NCBI GenBank assembly: GCA_023429995.1
Contig: JAEZCE010000020.1
Coordinates: 1-64,000, forward strand
Direction: 5' to 3'
DNA: 64,000 bases
Source: Bacillota bacterium
Lineage (GTDB): Bacteria > Bacillota > UBA4882 > UBA8346
Every line of letters starts with the position of its first letter. The stretch's first letter is position 1. The notes under the pieces were generated by a model, which saw nothing but the letters and a program-made list of their open reading frames with translations, searched no databases and was not told where the DNA came from. Shown one piece after another: positions 33,447 through 41,452 of the stretch. Position numbers and translations under genes: made by a program.

Positions 33447-34643
33447 ATGGGGAAATTATTTCAAAATACAGCTGACATACGCAGCTTTAATACCAAAAAA
33501 ATCATTGAGTATTTACGCTTCAATGACCCTATCACCCGTAAAGATTTGGCAGAAAAATTGGGTCTTAGTTTTGCGACTGTATCGAATATTTGTAATCAAT
33601 TGATCCAGGACGGTTATTTACAAGAGATGGAGTCCGAAACTTTTAATGGCGGAAGGATTCCAAAGGTCGTCACGATTCACCCTTCATCGAAATACATATT
33701 ATGTTTGCAATTGATCCAAAAAGACATCATTAAAGCGGTATTAGTCAATCTAAAAAATGAAGTGGCTTGGTCTAAGCAAACCAATATTCCGGAATATGCC
33801 GACTTAAACCAAGTGTTATCCGTTATTAGTTTGCTTAGCAGTACTTTGCTTGAGTTTTCCGGTGTAAGTAGTGATGCGCTCCTTGGAATCGGCGTTTCGG
33901 CCCCTGGAATATTCAATACGGAGAATAATCTGATCGTAAATTCAACCAACCCGCTCTATGAAAATCAACCATTGAAGGAGCGTTTGGAACAATGTTTTGG
34001 TCTTCCGGTTTTTGTGGAAAATGAGTCCAATTTGTTGGTAATGGCAACTGCCATGATGAACAGCAACAAGAACCGGGACTTAATTTATATTTATCTTGGT
34101 GAAGGATTGGGGACAGGTATTATCAGCAATGGCAAGGTTGTTACAGGAAGCAAGGGACTCGGCGGGGAGATTAGCCATATACCAATTGGCAATGCTGAGT
34201 TTGAATGCTATTGCGGCCATCATGGATGTGTCGAAACGGAACTGACGATGAAAGGGTTTTTGCGTAAATATCAACAAATTCTCGGCATTGAAAAAAGAAT
34301 AACAACTGACGCTTGGAATGAGTTTGTAAAGTCGGTCGTTGCGAAACAAGCTCCAGCTCTCGACGTAATTCGCGAAAATGGGATTTTGATTGGTAAATTG
34401 TTATCCGTTATGATGAATATTTTCGATCCGGATGCGATTTACATCGGAGGGATTATTGAACCGTTATTTGAGGATCTTTACCCTTATATCATGGAGGAGA
34501 CCCGTAACCGAATTATCGTTAGCTCTTTGCGTAATGTCGCCATCTATTGCAGTCCTAATCACGAACAACTTATTTACCAAGGCTGTGGTGAAATGGTATT
34601 TTCACATTGGAAACCAACTTTTACCAAATTCAGAATACAATAA
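33447..34643 (+). CDS. ROK family transcriptional regulator
   Basis: 398 residues. N-terminal winged helix (residues 10-65: IIEYLRFNDPITRKDLAEKLGLSFATVSNICNQLI is the HTH region), then the ROK sugar-kinase-like domain. The ROK zinc motif is complete: GGEISHIPIG followed by CYCGHHGCVETE near residue 250. Catalytic-type DxGxG motifs of true kinases are weak (YIYLGEGLGTG), as expected for a NagC/XylR-type regulator that binds a sugar ligand. Probably controls this operon, responding to a sugar or sugar phosphate. AAGGG eight bases upstream supports ATG 33447. Confidence 0.87.
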   Translation: MGKLFQNTADIRSFNTKKIIEYLRFNDPITRKDLAEKLGLSFATVSNICNQLIQDGYLQEMESETFNGGRIPKVVTIHPSSKYILCLQLIQKDIIKAVLVNLKNEVAWSKQTNIPEYADLNQVLSVISLLSSTLLEFSGVSSDALLGIGVSAPGIFNTENNLIVNSTNPLYENQPLKERLEQCFGLPVFVENESNLLVMATAMMNSNKNRDLIYIYLGEGLGTGIISNGKVVTGSKGLGGEISHIPIGNAEFECYCGHHGCVETELTMKGFLRKYQQILGIEKRITTDAWNEFVKSVVAKQAPALDVIRENGILIGKLLSVMMNIFDPDAIYIGGIIEPLFEDLYPYIMEETRNRIIVSSLRNVAIYCSPNHEQLIYQGCGEMVFSHWKPTFTKFRIQ

Positions 34644-34651
34644 GGAATGAT

Positions 34652-35767
34652 ATGATGATAAAGCTGATTGACCGCCTCATCGATGACTTAACAAAGCATC
34701 AAAATATAAGCGGTGTATTGAATGCTTGTGTCGGTTTTGACGGTTATGTCGATGAGATCCTGAGAGTCGTCAAGTCAAAAAGGGGACTTCATGACTATGA
34801 ATTATTCGAGACCATGACTGACTTTTCCAAGTATATTCATAATTCGGCCGGTAGAAGTTCAGATACGGAATTATTATCCCGGGAAATTCGTTTTGGCGGT
34901 AATGCCCCACTCATGGCTGATGCTTTGGCGAGTCTTGGTTTGTCAGTCTGTTTAATCGGGACTTTAGGAAAATCGGAAATGGATCCGGCTTTTGAAAAGA
35001 TGAATCACGCTTGTGAACGTAGGAGTATCGGTGATCCCGGTTATAGTTATTCTTTTGAATTTAATGACGGCAAGCTTATGTTCGGCAAAATTGCAACATT
35101 AGACGATTTAACCTGGGAGCAAATTAAAGATTACATCGGGCTGGAAACCATTAAAGAAATTCTTACCAAGAGCCAATTGTTGAGTTTTGTCAATTGGAGC
35201 TCGATTTATCATATGAATGAGATTTTGAGCGGGATTGCTGGCGAAATCTTTTCCCAGATGGATTCGAGTGTACTGAAACAGAAAGTACTTTTTTTTGATA
35301 TCGCCGATCCTTCCAGGAGGACCCGGGTTGATTTATTAAACTTTTTAGACCTTCTAGGCATTTTTTCGAAATATTGCCCGGTAATTCTGGGACTGAATGA
35401 AAGAGAGGCCCGCAGTGTCGCCCAAAGTTTAGGCCGTGATATGGCGAATGCCGATTTGCCCCAGTTGGGCAGCTATATTTTTGCTCAGCTTACTTTGGAT
35501 ACTTTAGTGATCCATGGCTTGGATTCGGCCGTTAGCATACGTGAAAATGAAATTCATCAAGTGAATGGGTTTTATGTAACGCATCCTAAGATTTCCACAG
35601 GCGGCGGTGATAATTTTAATGCCGGTTTTTGTCTGGGTAGGCTTTTTCATTTGAATTCCGAAGAAATGTTGTTGTTAGGAAACAGTACTGCTTCATATTA
35701 TATCCAAAATGGGACGAGCCCCAGTCTTGACCAAATCATTGGCTTTTTAAATCAACAGGGAAAATAG
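34652..35767 (+). CDS. PfkB-family carbohydrate kinase
   Basis: About 371 residues. Ribokinase fold with substrate-binding ACVGFDGYVDEI near the N-terminus, REIRFGGNAPLMADALASLG (the GGNA motif) and the C-terminal signature STGGGDNFNAGF with the catalytic Asp and anion hole. Longer than ribokinase (about 310) because of an insert around residues 55-80 and 150-190. It likely phosphorylates a sugar or sugar-amino acid before the double-SIS protein acts. AAGGA five to eight bases upstream supports ATG 34652 or 34655. Confidence 0.82.
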   Translation: MMIKLIDRLIDDLTKHQNISGVLNACVGFDGYVDEILRVVKSKRGLHDYELFETMTDFSKYIHNSAGRSSDTELLSREIRFGGNAPLMADALASLGLSVCLIGTLGKSEMDPAFEKMNHACERRSIGDPGYSYSFEFNDGKLMFGKIATLDDLTWEQIKDYIGLETIKEILTKSQLLSFVNWSSIYHMNEILSGIAGEIFSQMDSSVLKQKVLFFDIADPSRRTRVDLLNFLDLLGIFSKYCPVILGLNEREARSVAQSLGRDMANADLPQLGSYIFAQLTLDTLVIHGLDSAVSIRENEIHQVNGFYVTHPKISTGGGDNFNAGFCLGRLFHLNSEEMLLLGNSTASYYIQNGTSPSLDQIIGFLNQQGK

Positions 35768-35804
35768 TTGTAAAAAATTGAGATAGTAGAAGGGAAGATA
35801 TACC

Positions 35805-36845
35805 ATGAATAATTTTTTACGGGATATATTGGATCAACCCACCAGTTTAGGCAAGGCTTTTCAAAGTTACATCACTGCGGAAAATATAAAAAAACTGGAA
35901 GCTCTTGCCGCTTCCGATTTTGATAACATTATTTTTGCAGGAATGGGGAGTTCACATGACGCCTGCTATGGAGCCAGTATTTATTTAAACCAACTCGGCT
36001 ACCAAGCTGCGGTTTTTTCAGCCGGTCAATTGTTGCATTATCAATTGGGACTCATTCATAAGCGTACATTGCTCGTGTTGGTATCTCAATCGGGTGAAAG
36101 CGGGGAAATTGTCCATTTAATCTCTCAAATTCCAACTGAATACAAAGTGATCGCCATTACCAATAATCCTGAAAGCACCTTAGGCAAGCGGGGTAATTAT
36201 ACATTTATATTAAATGTCGCCCCCGAAGAATCGGTCTCGACTAGGACTTATGGTAGTTCATTGATTCAACTGGGTTTAATCGCTAAAGCTATTGCTAGGA
36301 AATTCGACAAATCAGCGATTCATGAAATTGAGTCCGTCTTGTCGGATATGGGGAAAATGCTCCAGAATTATCAAGCTCTTCAAAAACAATTGCAAGATTT
36401 CCTTCAATCCCCACCCTATTTGGTACTATTGGGACGGGGTTATTCTTACAGTTCCATTTTTGCCGGTGGATTGTTTATTAAAGAAGTGGCAAAATATCCT
36501 TCAATTAGTTTGGACAGTGCTGAATTTCGTCATGGTCCCCTAGAAATGGTTGATTCTTCTTTTCATGGCATTATCTTCGCACCGGACGGTCCGACTTACG
36601 ATTTAAATTATAAATTGGCCATGGATATTGTAGCTAAAAAAGGAAAGGTCGTTTTTATTACAAATAACCGGTCGGTTTCGGCATCCGACTTGTTTTTGCC
36701 AATTCAATTGGAATTTCATGCGGAAATGATCATGCCGATCATTGACATTATTCCAATTCAGTTCATTGCCAATCACTTGGCGGAGACAAAAGGATTTGAG
36801 CCCGGCAAATTTCGTTGGTCTTCTAAGATTACCGTCGTGGAATGA
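35805..36845 (+). CDS. Double-SIS domain sugar isomerase/deglycase-like protein
   Basis: 346 residues with two SIS domains, as in the isomerase half of GlmS, in AgaS and in FrlB. The first (about residues 25-170) has IIFAGMGSSHDACYGASIYL and LVLVSQSGESGEIVHLI. The second (about 190-330) has PYLVLLGRGYSYSSIFAGGL, and the catalytic-type segment SAEFRHGPLEMVD (Glu and His). With an adjacent PfkB kinase this recalls FrlD/FrlB, where the kinase phosphorylates fructoselysine and the SIS protein splits it. Other options are amino-sugar isomerase or deaminase. The specificity here is open. Confidence 0.82.
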   Translation: MNNFLRDILDQPTSLGKAFQSYITAENIKKLEALAASDFDNIIFAGMGSSHDACYGASIYLNQLGYQAAVFSAGQLLHYQLGLIHKRTLLVLVSQSGESGEIVHLISQIPTEYKVIAITNNPESTLGKRGNYTFILNVAPEESVSTRTYGSSLIQLGLIAKAIARKFDKSAIHEIESVLSDMGKMLQNYQALQKQLQDFLQSPPYLVLLGRGYSYSSIFAGGLFIKEVAKYPSISLDSAEFRHGPLEMVDSSFHGIIFAPDGPTYDLNYKLAMDIVAKKGKVVFITNNRSVSASDLFLPIQLEFHAEMIMPIIDIIPIQFIANHLAETKGFEPGKFRWSSKITVVE

Positions 36846-36895
36846 AAACTAAGGGAGATAAATAAAATTATTTCGGATGAATTTCGACAGTATAG

Positions 36896-36924
36896 TTGAC
36901 AATCTAATCGTTCTATGATAACAT
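36896..36924 (+). promoter_or_regulatory. Promoter of tRNA-His
   Basis: TTGACA (36896-36901), 17 bases, TAACAT (36919-36924), 14 bases before the mature tRNA 5' end. Confidence 0.65.
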
Positions 36925-36938
36925 ATCTGTTGCACCAT

Positions 36939-37016
36939 GGTAGGCGTAGCTCAGTTGGTTAGAGTGCCAGGTTGTGGCCCTGGAGGTCATGGGTTCGACC
37001 CCCATCGCTTACCCCA
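36939..37016 (+). tRNA. tRNA-His, anticodon GTG
   Basis: Cloverleaf with acceptor GTAGGCG/CGCTTAC (one G-T pair) and the extra 5' G at 36939 paired to C73, the hallmark of tRNA-His. D loop AGCTCAGTTGGTTAGAG, anticodon stem CCAGG/CCTGG with loop TTGTGGC (anticodon GTG), T arm ATGGG-TTCGACC-CCCAT, encoded CCA. Confidence 0.96.
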
Positions 37017-37028
37017 AAATTAACAATG

Positions 37029-37053
37029 AAAGGGACATCGGTCCCTTTTTTTT
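37029..37053 (+). terminator. Terminator of tRNA-His
   Basis: AAAGGGAC-ATCG-GTCCCTTT followed by T's, 12 bases after the tRNA. Confidence 0.85.
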
Positions 37054-37191
37054 ATGCCTTTTTTAGAATGACTATCAAACTAAGTCACTGATCTTCGTGG
37101 TTCAATTTATCACTCTCCGTATGCAAGAGGCCCAATATTGGTAATAAAATTTGGTTTTTTTGGGTAAAATAATTTAGGAGGGATTGCTGTT

Positions 37192-37494
37192 TTGAGAAAC
37201 ATACTAAATTGGCAGGTTTTTTTATTAGCCTTTTCCACTCTTTTTATTGCTGAAATGGGAGATAAAACCCAGTTGGCCGTGTTTTCGCTGGTTGCCGATT
37301 CAAAGGCGCCTGTGGCCGTGTTTTTGGGGGCCAGCGCTGCCTTGGCTGTGGTAACTTTAATCGGAGTTTTATTTGGCGGAATGGTTACCAAGATTATTCC
37401 GGCCCATTTTTTAAAGATTGGCTCCGGGTTGCTTTTTATGGGGATTGGTTTTTATACGCTTTGGGAAGCTTTTACAACGATTGCAACAAGGTAG
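37192..37494 (+). CDS. Half-size GDT1/TMEM165 family cation exchanger
   Basis: 100 residues with three hydrophobic helices and the family signature IAEMGDKTQLAVFSLVA (E-x-G-D-K-T) near residue 15. Known GDT1 family members (bacterial MneA, yeast Gdt1) move Mn2+ or Ca2+ and carry two such repeats. Here only one repeat is encoded, so a homodimer or a partner gene elsewhere is expected. GGAGG ten bases before TTG 37192 supports the start. Confidence 0.82.
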   Translation: MRNILNWQVFLLAFSTLFIAEMGDKTQLAVFSLVADSKAPVAVFLGASAALAVVTLIGVLFGGMVTKIIPAHFLKIGSGLLFMGIGFYTLWEAFTTIATR

Positions 37495-37647
37495 CTTCTT
37501 TATATAATCGGCCCCTATTTCGATGGAATGTTCCAAAATCGCTTCCATTTGCATATGATTATTTGGACCTTATTTCCTAAAGTATTGGCGAAGCAATAAA
37601 TTTTAGCACGCTTATGGAAGGTCCCCTGTGAAAGGAGCGATTTTGGT

Positions 37648-37914
37648 TTGTTAACGAAAACCTCGGAGTTGAGGGAGAGAGAAGTCGTTAATATCCTTGA
37701 CGGCAGGAGGTTGGGTCTAGCCAGCGATTTGGAGATCGAGGCGGAGACTGGGAAAATTAAAGCGATTGTAGTACCCGGACCCGGGAAATTTTTGTGGCTT
37801 TTTGGAAAAAGCGAAGACTTTGTGATACCGTGGGATAAAATTATTAAGATTGGACTGGATGTAATCCTGGTCGAAGCCCCAAATTATGTTTCTGACGAAC
37901 CTGCCGACAGTTGA
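37648..37914 (+). CDS. YlmC/YmxH family sporulation-type PRC-barrel protein
   Basis: 88 residues, typical size. TSELREREVVNILDGRRLG followed by DLEIEAETGKIKAIVVPG is the PRC-barrel core of the YlmC/YmxH family, found almost only in spore-forming Firmicutes and linked to sporulation by its distribution. TTG 37648 has AAGGAG about ten bases upstream. It supports the endospore-former assignment of the window. Confidence 0.85.
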   Translation: MLTKTSELREREVVNILDGRRLGLASDLEIEAETGKIKAIVVPGPGKFLWLFGKSEDFVIPWDKIIKIGLDVILVEAPNYVSDEPADS

Positions 37915-38116
37915 CAGTCCATGACAAGGATGATGAAAGGGCTGTATACCTTGATGATAGTTTGCTTTTCAGGGCAGCTCCATTTTTATTAAAAAAGCTT
38001 TTCATCAGGAAACAAATATTATAATATAACATTATCTATTTTGTTTTCTTTCCGGCCCGTAATAAATTACATGCACAATATGGGCTGGGATTTTGCTTAG
38101 AGGGGGCTGATCCGAA

Positions 38117-38797
38117 GTGGTGTACGACTTTCATACTCATTCGTTCCTGAGTGATGGGGAATTATCACCGGTTGAATTGATACGCCGGGCGGCGGTTAAG
38201 GGTTATCAAGCCATTGCAGTTACCGATCATGTGGGGCCCGGTAATATGCAACGAGTGATTGGGGAATTAATTGACGAATGCAGGGTGGCGAACGGTTATT
38301 GGAAGATTAGGGCCATTCCCGGAGTGGAATTAACTCATGTCCCGGCCGGAAGTATCGATGAATTGGCAAAACGGGCGCGGGAATTGGGAGCAGAAATCGT
38401 TGTTGTCCATGGGGAAACTTTAGTCGAACCTGTTGAACCTGGGACCAATCTGGCAGCTGTGTCCAGCTCATGGGTGGATGTATTGGCTCATCCCGGACTT
38501 TTGGGGACCCAAGAGGTTGAACTTGCGGTAAGAAACGGTGTTTTCTTGGAAATCACGGCCCGCGGCGGTCACAATGTGGCCAATGGCTATGTGATGAAGA
38601 TTGGAAAATCTCTAAATGCCGATTTTTTGGTTAATTCCGACACTCATGCGCCTGAAAATTTATTGTCCGGCGATTGGGCGCGTACTGTGGCTTTAGGCGC
38701 AGGATTCGAAGGGGATGAGGTTGAGAAAATTTTAGTTAACAATCCGTTGAAATTGTTGCGGAAGATTGAATCCAGAAATAGCAACGCCAAATGCTAA
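38117..38797 (+). CDS. PHP-domain phosphatase (histidinol-phosphatase type)
   Basis: 226 residues. PHP metal-binding fold with DFHTHSFLSDGEL at the N-terminus (two His and Asp), AVTDHVGPGN, PGVELTHV, VVVHGET, VLAHPGLL and a closing NSDTHAPENLL. All trinuclear metal motifs are in place, so it should be active on a phosphomonoester. Histidinol-phosphate is the usual annotation; no other his gene is nearby, so the substrate is open. GTG 38117 or the GTG just after it, with AGGGGG about ten bases upstream. Confidence 0.8.
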   Translation: MVYDFHTHSFLSDGELSPVELIRRAAVKGYQAIAVTDHVGPGNMQRVIGELIDECRVANGYWKIRAIPGVELTHVPAGSIDELAKRARELGAEIVVVHGETLVEPVEPGTNLAAVSSSWVDVLAHPGLLGTQEVELAVRNGVFLEITARGGHNVANGYVMKIGKSLNADFLVNSDTHAPENLLSGDWARTVALGAGFEGDEVEKILVNNPLKLLRKIESRNSNAKC

Positions 38798-38839
38798 AGA
38801 GCCTCCCCGCTTTCGAAAGTTTAAGGACTTTAGAGGATA

Positions 38840-38869
38840 TTGACAGACAATTTAATTGAATGCTAAAAT
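38840..38869 (+). promoter_or_regulatory. Promoter of the T-box leader/aroF
   Basis: TTGACA (38840-38845), 18 bases, TAAAAT (38864-38869), just before the T-box leader. Confidence 0.65.
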
Positions 38870-38879
38870 AAATACATAT

Positions 38880-39214
38880 TGATGTTTATATTATGAAAAA
38901 CGATGATTAAGGAAAGTATGACGGCATGATTCCTTGCAGAGAAAGAGGCCTAGGCTGCGAGCCCCTTAGGAAGAGGTCATCAGAAGTTCACTTATGAGTT
39001 GACGGTTGAACGTTTAGCGCCTCCCGGCGCAAAAATAGGCCGGTCCGGAAGTCCACCGTTAAAGGGAATAGGGTATCGAGGATGTCTTTGACAGAAAGAC
39101 GCAAACTCCGTACCAGAAAGCGAGCTTTTGTTACAAAGGCTAAATCGGGTGGTACCGCGGAATAGGCCCACATTTCGTCCCAGAATAGGGAGAAATGTGG
39201 GCTATATTATTTTT
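38880..39214 (+). promoter_or_regulatory. T-box leader, probable Phe specifier (TTC)
   Basis: Tertiary features of a T-box: stem I apical loop GGCTGCGAGCC at about 38953-38963, specifier region AGAAGTTCAC with TTC at 38987-38989 (Phe), and the conserved T-box GGGTGGTACCGCG at 39147-39159. The terminator has arms GCCCACATTTC (39166-39176) and GAAATGTGGGC (39192-39202) followed by TATATTATTTTT. Uncharged tRNA-Phe would open the terminator and switch on aroF. The T-box itself is certain; the specifier assignment rests on its place after the GAA of the specifier loop. Confidence 0.92.
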
Positions 39215-39227
39215 AGGAGGAAAAATA

Positions 39228-40241
39228 ATGATTATCGTAACGAGTTGTGGTATCACCGATGAGCAATGGACTAACCTTTGCAATAAGCTGAATGAATGGG
39301 AATTTCAAATTCACGTTATTCAGGGCGTCGAAAAAAAAGTTATCGGAGCTGTCGGCGACAAGAGGCGGGTTGATTTTCGTTTTTTAGAGAATATCCCCGG
39401 AGTTGAAAAAGTAATTCCAATTTTAAGCCCGTATAAATTGGCGGCTAAGGAAATTAAGCCGGAAGGAACTACGGTTCAAGTCGGTAATCTTAGAATCGGC
39501 GGCGGTTATTTCGGCATCATGGCCGGACCTTGCGCTGTCGAAGGTGAGGCTCAGCTGGTAGAGGTGGCGGAAGGTTTGAAAAAATCCGGGGCTGGTGGTC
39601 TCCGTGGCGGAGCCTTCAAACCTCGTACATCTCCATATAGTTTTCAGGGACTTGAAGAAGAAGGATTGGAACTATTGGCATTGGCCCGGGAAAAATCGGG
39701 TTTGCCGGTGATAACGGAACTGATGAACCTGCCGGAACTGGATTTGGTTGCGAAGTATGCGGATATCATTCAGATCGGGGCTAGAAACATGCAGAATTTC
39801 GGTTTGCTCCGGGCTGTGGGACGGCAGTCAAAGCCGGTTTTGCTTAAACGCGGACTGAGCGCGACGATTGAGGAATGGCTCATGGCTGCCGAATATATTA
39901 TGGCGGAAGGAAATACTCAGGTAATATTGTGCGAGAGAGGCATCCGGACCTTTGAAACCGCGACCCGGAATACTCTGGATTTAAGCGCGGTGCCGCTTAT
40001 TAAAAGTTTGTCCCATTTACCCATTGTGGTTGATCCAAGCCATGGAACCGGGAAAAGGAAATTAGTGCTGCCGATGGCAAAAGCAGCGGTGGTAGCGGGG
40101 GCCGACGGTCTTCTTATTGAAGTCCATCCCGATCCGGCCAATGCGTGGAGTGATGGAGAACAATCCTTAAATCTTCCTGAATTTCAGGAATTGATCGCTC
40201 AGGTTGAAAAGTTGGTTTCGTTGGAAGGGAAAAAATTTTAA
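39228..40241 (+). CDS. aroF: 3-Deoxy-7-phosphoheptulonate (DAHP) synthase, type I-beta
   Basis: 337 residues from ATG 39228, with AGGAGG nine bases upstream. First enzyme of the shikimate pathway (PEP + erythrose 4-phosphate to DAHP). Residues 1-70 form the ferredoxin-like regulatory domain of the I-beta class (IIVTSCGITDEQWTNL..). The TIM-barrel catalytic core has IMAGPCAVEG, GLRGGAFKPRTSPYSFQG, IQIGARNMQNF, PVLLKRGLS, ILCERGIRTFE and VVDPSHGTGKR, with the metal-binding Cys and His. It stands alone behind a T-box and ends at a terminator, so it is controlled by phenylalanine supply. Confidence 0.95.
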   Translation: MIIVTSCGITDEQWTNLCNKLNEWEFQIHVIQGVEKKVIGAVGDKRRVDFRFLENIPGVEKVIPILSPYKLAAKEIKPEGTTVQVGNLRIGGGYFGIMAGPCAVEGEAQLVEVAEGLKKSGAGGLRGGAFKPRTSPYSFQGLEEEGLELLALAREKSGLPVITELMNLPELDLVAKYADIIQIGARNMQNFGLLRAVGRQSKPVLLKRGLSATIEEWLMAAEYIMAEGNTQVILCERGIRTFETATRNTLDLSAVPLIKSLSHLPIVVDPSHGTGKRKLVLPMAKAAVVAGADGLLIEVHPDPANAWSDGEQSLNLPEFQELIAQVEKLVSLEGKKF

Positions 40242-40266
40242 AATAATGTTTACAACACAACACGGG

Positions 40267-40339
40267 TCATCGGCTTCGCTCCCTTTGGTTTCGATTAAAA
40301 AGGCTTGTCATTTCCATAAGCCGATGATATAATATTTTT
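40267..40339 (+). terminator. Terminator-like hairpin after aroF
   Basis: TCATCGGCTT (40267-40276) and AAGCCGATGA (40318-40327) are fully complementary, followed by TATAATATTTTTG. Confidence 0.6.
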
Positions 40340-40380
40340 GTAACAAAAGGTTTAAAAATAGGAAAATTGTAATTATTTTG

Positions 40381-40418
40381 ATATACCTAAACGAAATCTT
40401 CTTTCGTTTTAGATATAT
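40381..40418. promoter_or_regulatory. Inverted repeat before the zinc-ribbon gene
   Basis: ATAT..CTAAACGAAA and TTTCGTTTTAGATATAT form a near-perfect palindrome around TCTTC, 28 bases before the next start codon. An operator or a leader hairpin; no T run follows. Confidence 0.4.
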
Positions 40419-40445
40419 GAAACCGCTTTAAGTGAGGGGATAGGA

Positions 40446-40727
40446 ATGGAATTTCAAGACAAAACGATGGTATGTAGTGAGTGCGGCGGGGAGTTTATTT
40501 TCACTGCCGGAGAGCAAGAGTTTTATGCCAGCCGTGGGTTTACCAATGAACCGCGTCGATGCAAAACATGTCGGGATGCACGTAAACAACAGAATAATGC
40601 AGACCGTCCACGGGAACTGCATGAAGTGGTATGCGCCAATTGTGGAGTAACCACGCAAGTGCCTTTCAAACCCCGCGAAGACCGACCGGTATACTGCAGA
40701 GATTGTTTTCAAGCCAGTAAAAAATAA
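40446..40727 (+). CDS. Small zinc-ribbon protein
   Basis: 93 residues with three CxxC-type pairs and more: MVCSECGG, RRCKTCRDARK, VVCANCGVTTQVPF and YCRDCFQ. The first half is a probable treble-clef or zinc ribbon found in many bacteria as a small stand-alone protein; the second pair set resembles the CxxC ribbon (VxCxxCGxxTxVPFxP) common in Firmicutes and Chloroflexi. Two metal ions are likely. Function is not established; nucleic acid binding is often assumed. Short transcription unit ending at the terminator at 40,740. Confidence 0.8.
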   Translation: MEFQDKTMVCSECGGEFIFTAGEQEFYASRGFTNEPRRCKTCRDARKQQNNADRPRELHEVVCANCGVTTQVPFKPREDRPVYCRDCFQASKK

Positions 40728-40739
40728 TATGTGTTGAAC

Positions 40740-40763
40740 ACCTTCCGCAAGGAAGGTTTTTTA
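40740..40763 (+). terminator. Terminator of the zinc-ribbon gene
   Basis: ACCTTCC-GCAA-GGAAGGT followed by TTTTT. Confidence 0.85.
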
Positions 40764-40936
40764 TTTAAAAGACGGATAACGGTGATGAATTCTTTTATTA
40801 TTGAGCACCATTTCTGCTTGTTTCGAGGCTAGGAAGTTTTTTTTATTGAAAGTCAATTACCGAAAGGATTTTTAAAAACAGAGAAGAAAATAACCAACAT
40901 TATATCGCAGGATAAGCTATCAAAGTCTTACCATCA

Positions 40937-41353
40937 ATGAGAGGGGTGGTTACAATCTGGAAGGACATCTCCTTGAATAGTCATAATCGGAATGAATTCA
41001 TTGATATTTCACCTCAAATCGCCACAGAAGTGGAAAAAAGCGGTGTTGAAAATGGGTTTTGCGCCATTTTTGTACCCCATACGACCGCCGGTGTCACCAT
41101 GAATGAAAACACAGATCCCAATGTGATTCGGGACATGCTTCTAACTTTCAACCGTTTAGTTCCAAAGTTGGCGGAATTCAAACATACGGAAGGAAATTCC
41201 GATGCTCATATAAAAGCGTCGTTGGTAGGTTTCTCTTGCACAATTCCGGTGATCAGCGGCCATTTGCACATGGGGACTTGGCAAGGTATTTATTTTTGTG
41301 AGTTTGACGGACCCCGCAATCGTAAGGTTAAAGTGAACATTTACGGGGAATAG
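40937..41353 (+). CDS. YjbQ family protein (UPF0047)
   Basis: 138 residues, the usual size. Conserved family pattern: HNRNEFIDIS, FVPHTTAGVTMNENTDPNV, EGNSDAHIKASLVG, and LHMGTWQGIYFCEFDGPR. YjbQ proteins are small trimers with weak thiamine phosphate synthase activity, and their true role is unclear. The start is not secure: ATG 40937 has no site upstream, while the purine-rich GAGAGGGGTGG lies just inside it; TTG 40973 with GGAAGG eight bases upstream is possible but would cut the first strand. Confidence 0.82.
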   Translation: MRGVVTIWKDISLNSHNRNEFIDISPQIATEVEKSGVENGFCAIFVPHTTAGVTMNENTDPNVIRDMLLTFNRLVPKLAEFKHTEGNSDAHIKASLVGFSCTIPVISGHLHMGTWQGIYFCEFDGPRNRKVKVNIYGE

Positions 41354-41452
41354 TATAGGGCGATATTGACATTTTTTTGATGAATTACCAGACAAAATTG
41401 TAAAGTCTTGCGATATGAAAAAGGATTTTGTATAAAAGATGTGGAATCAAGC

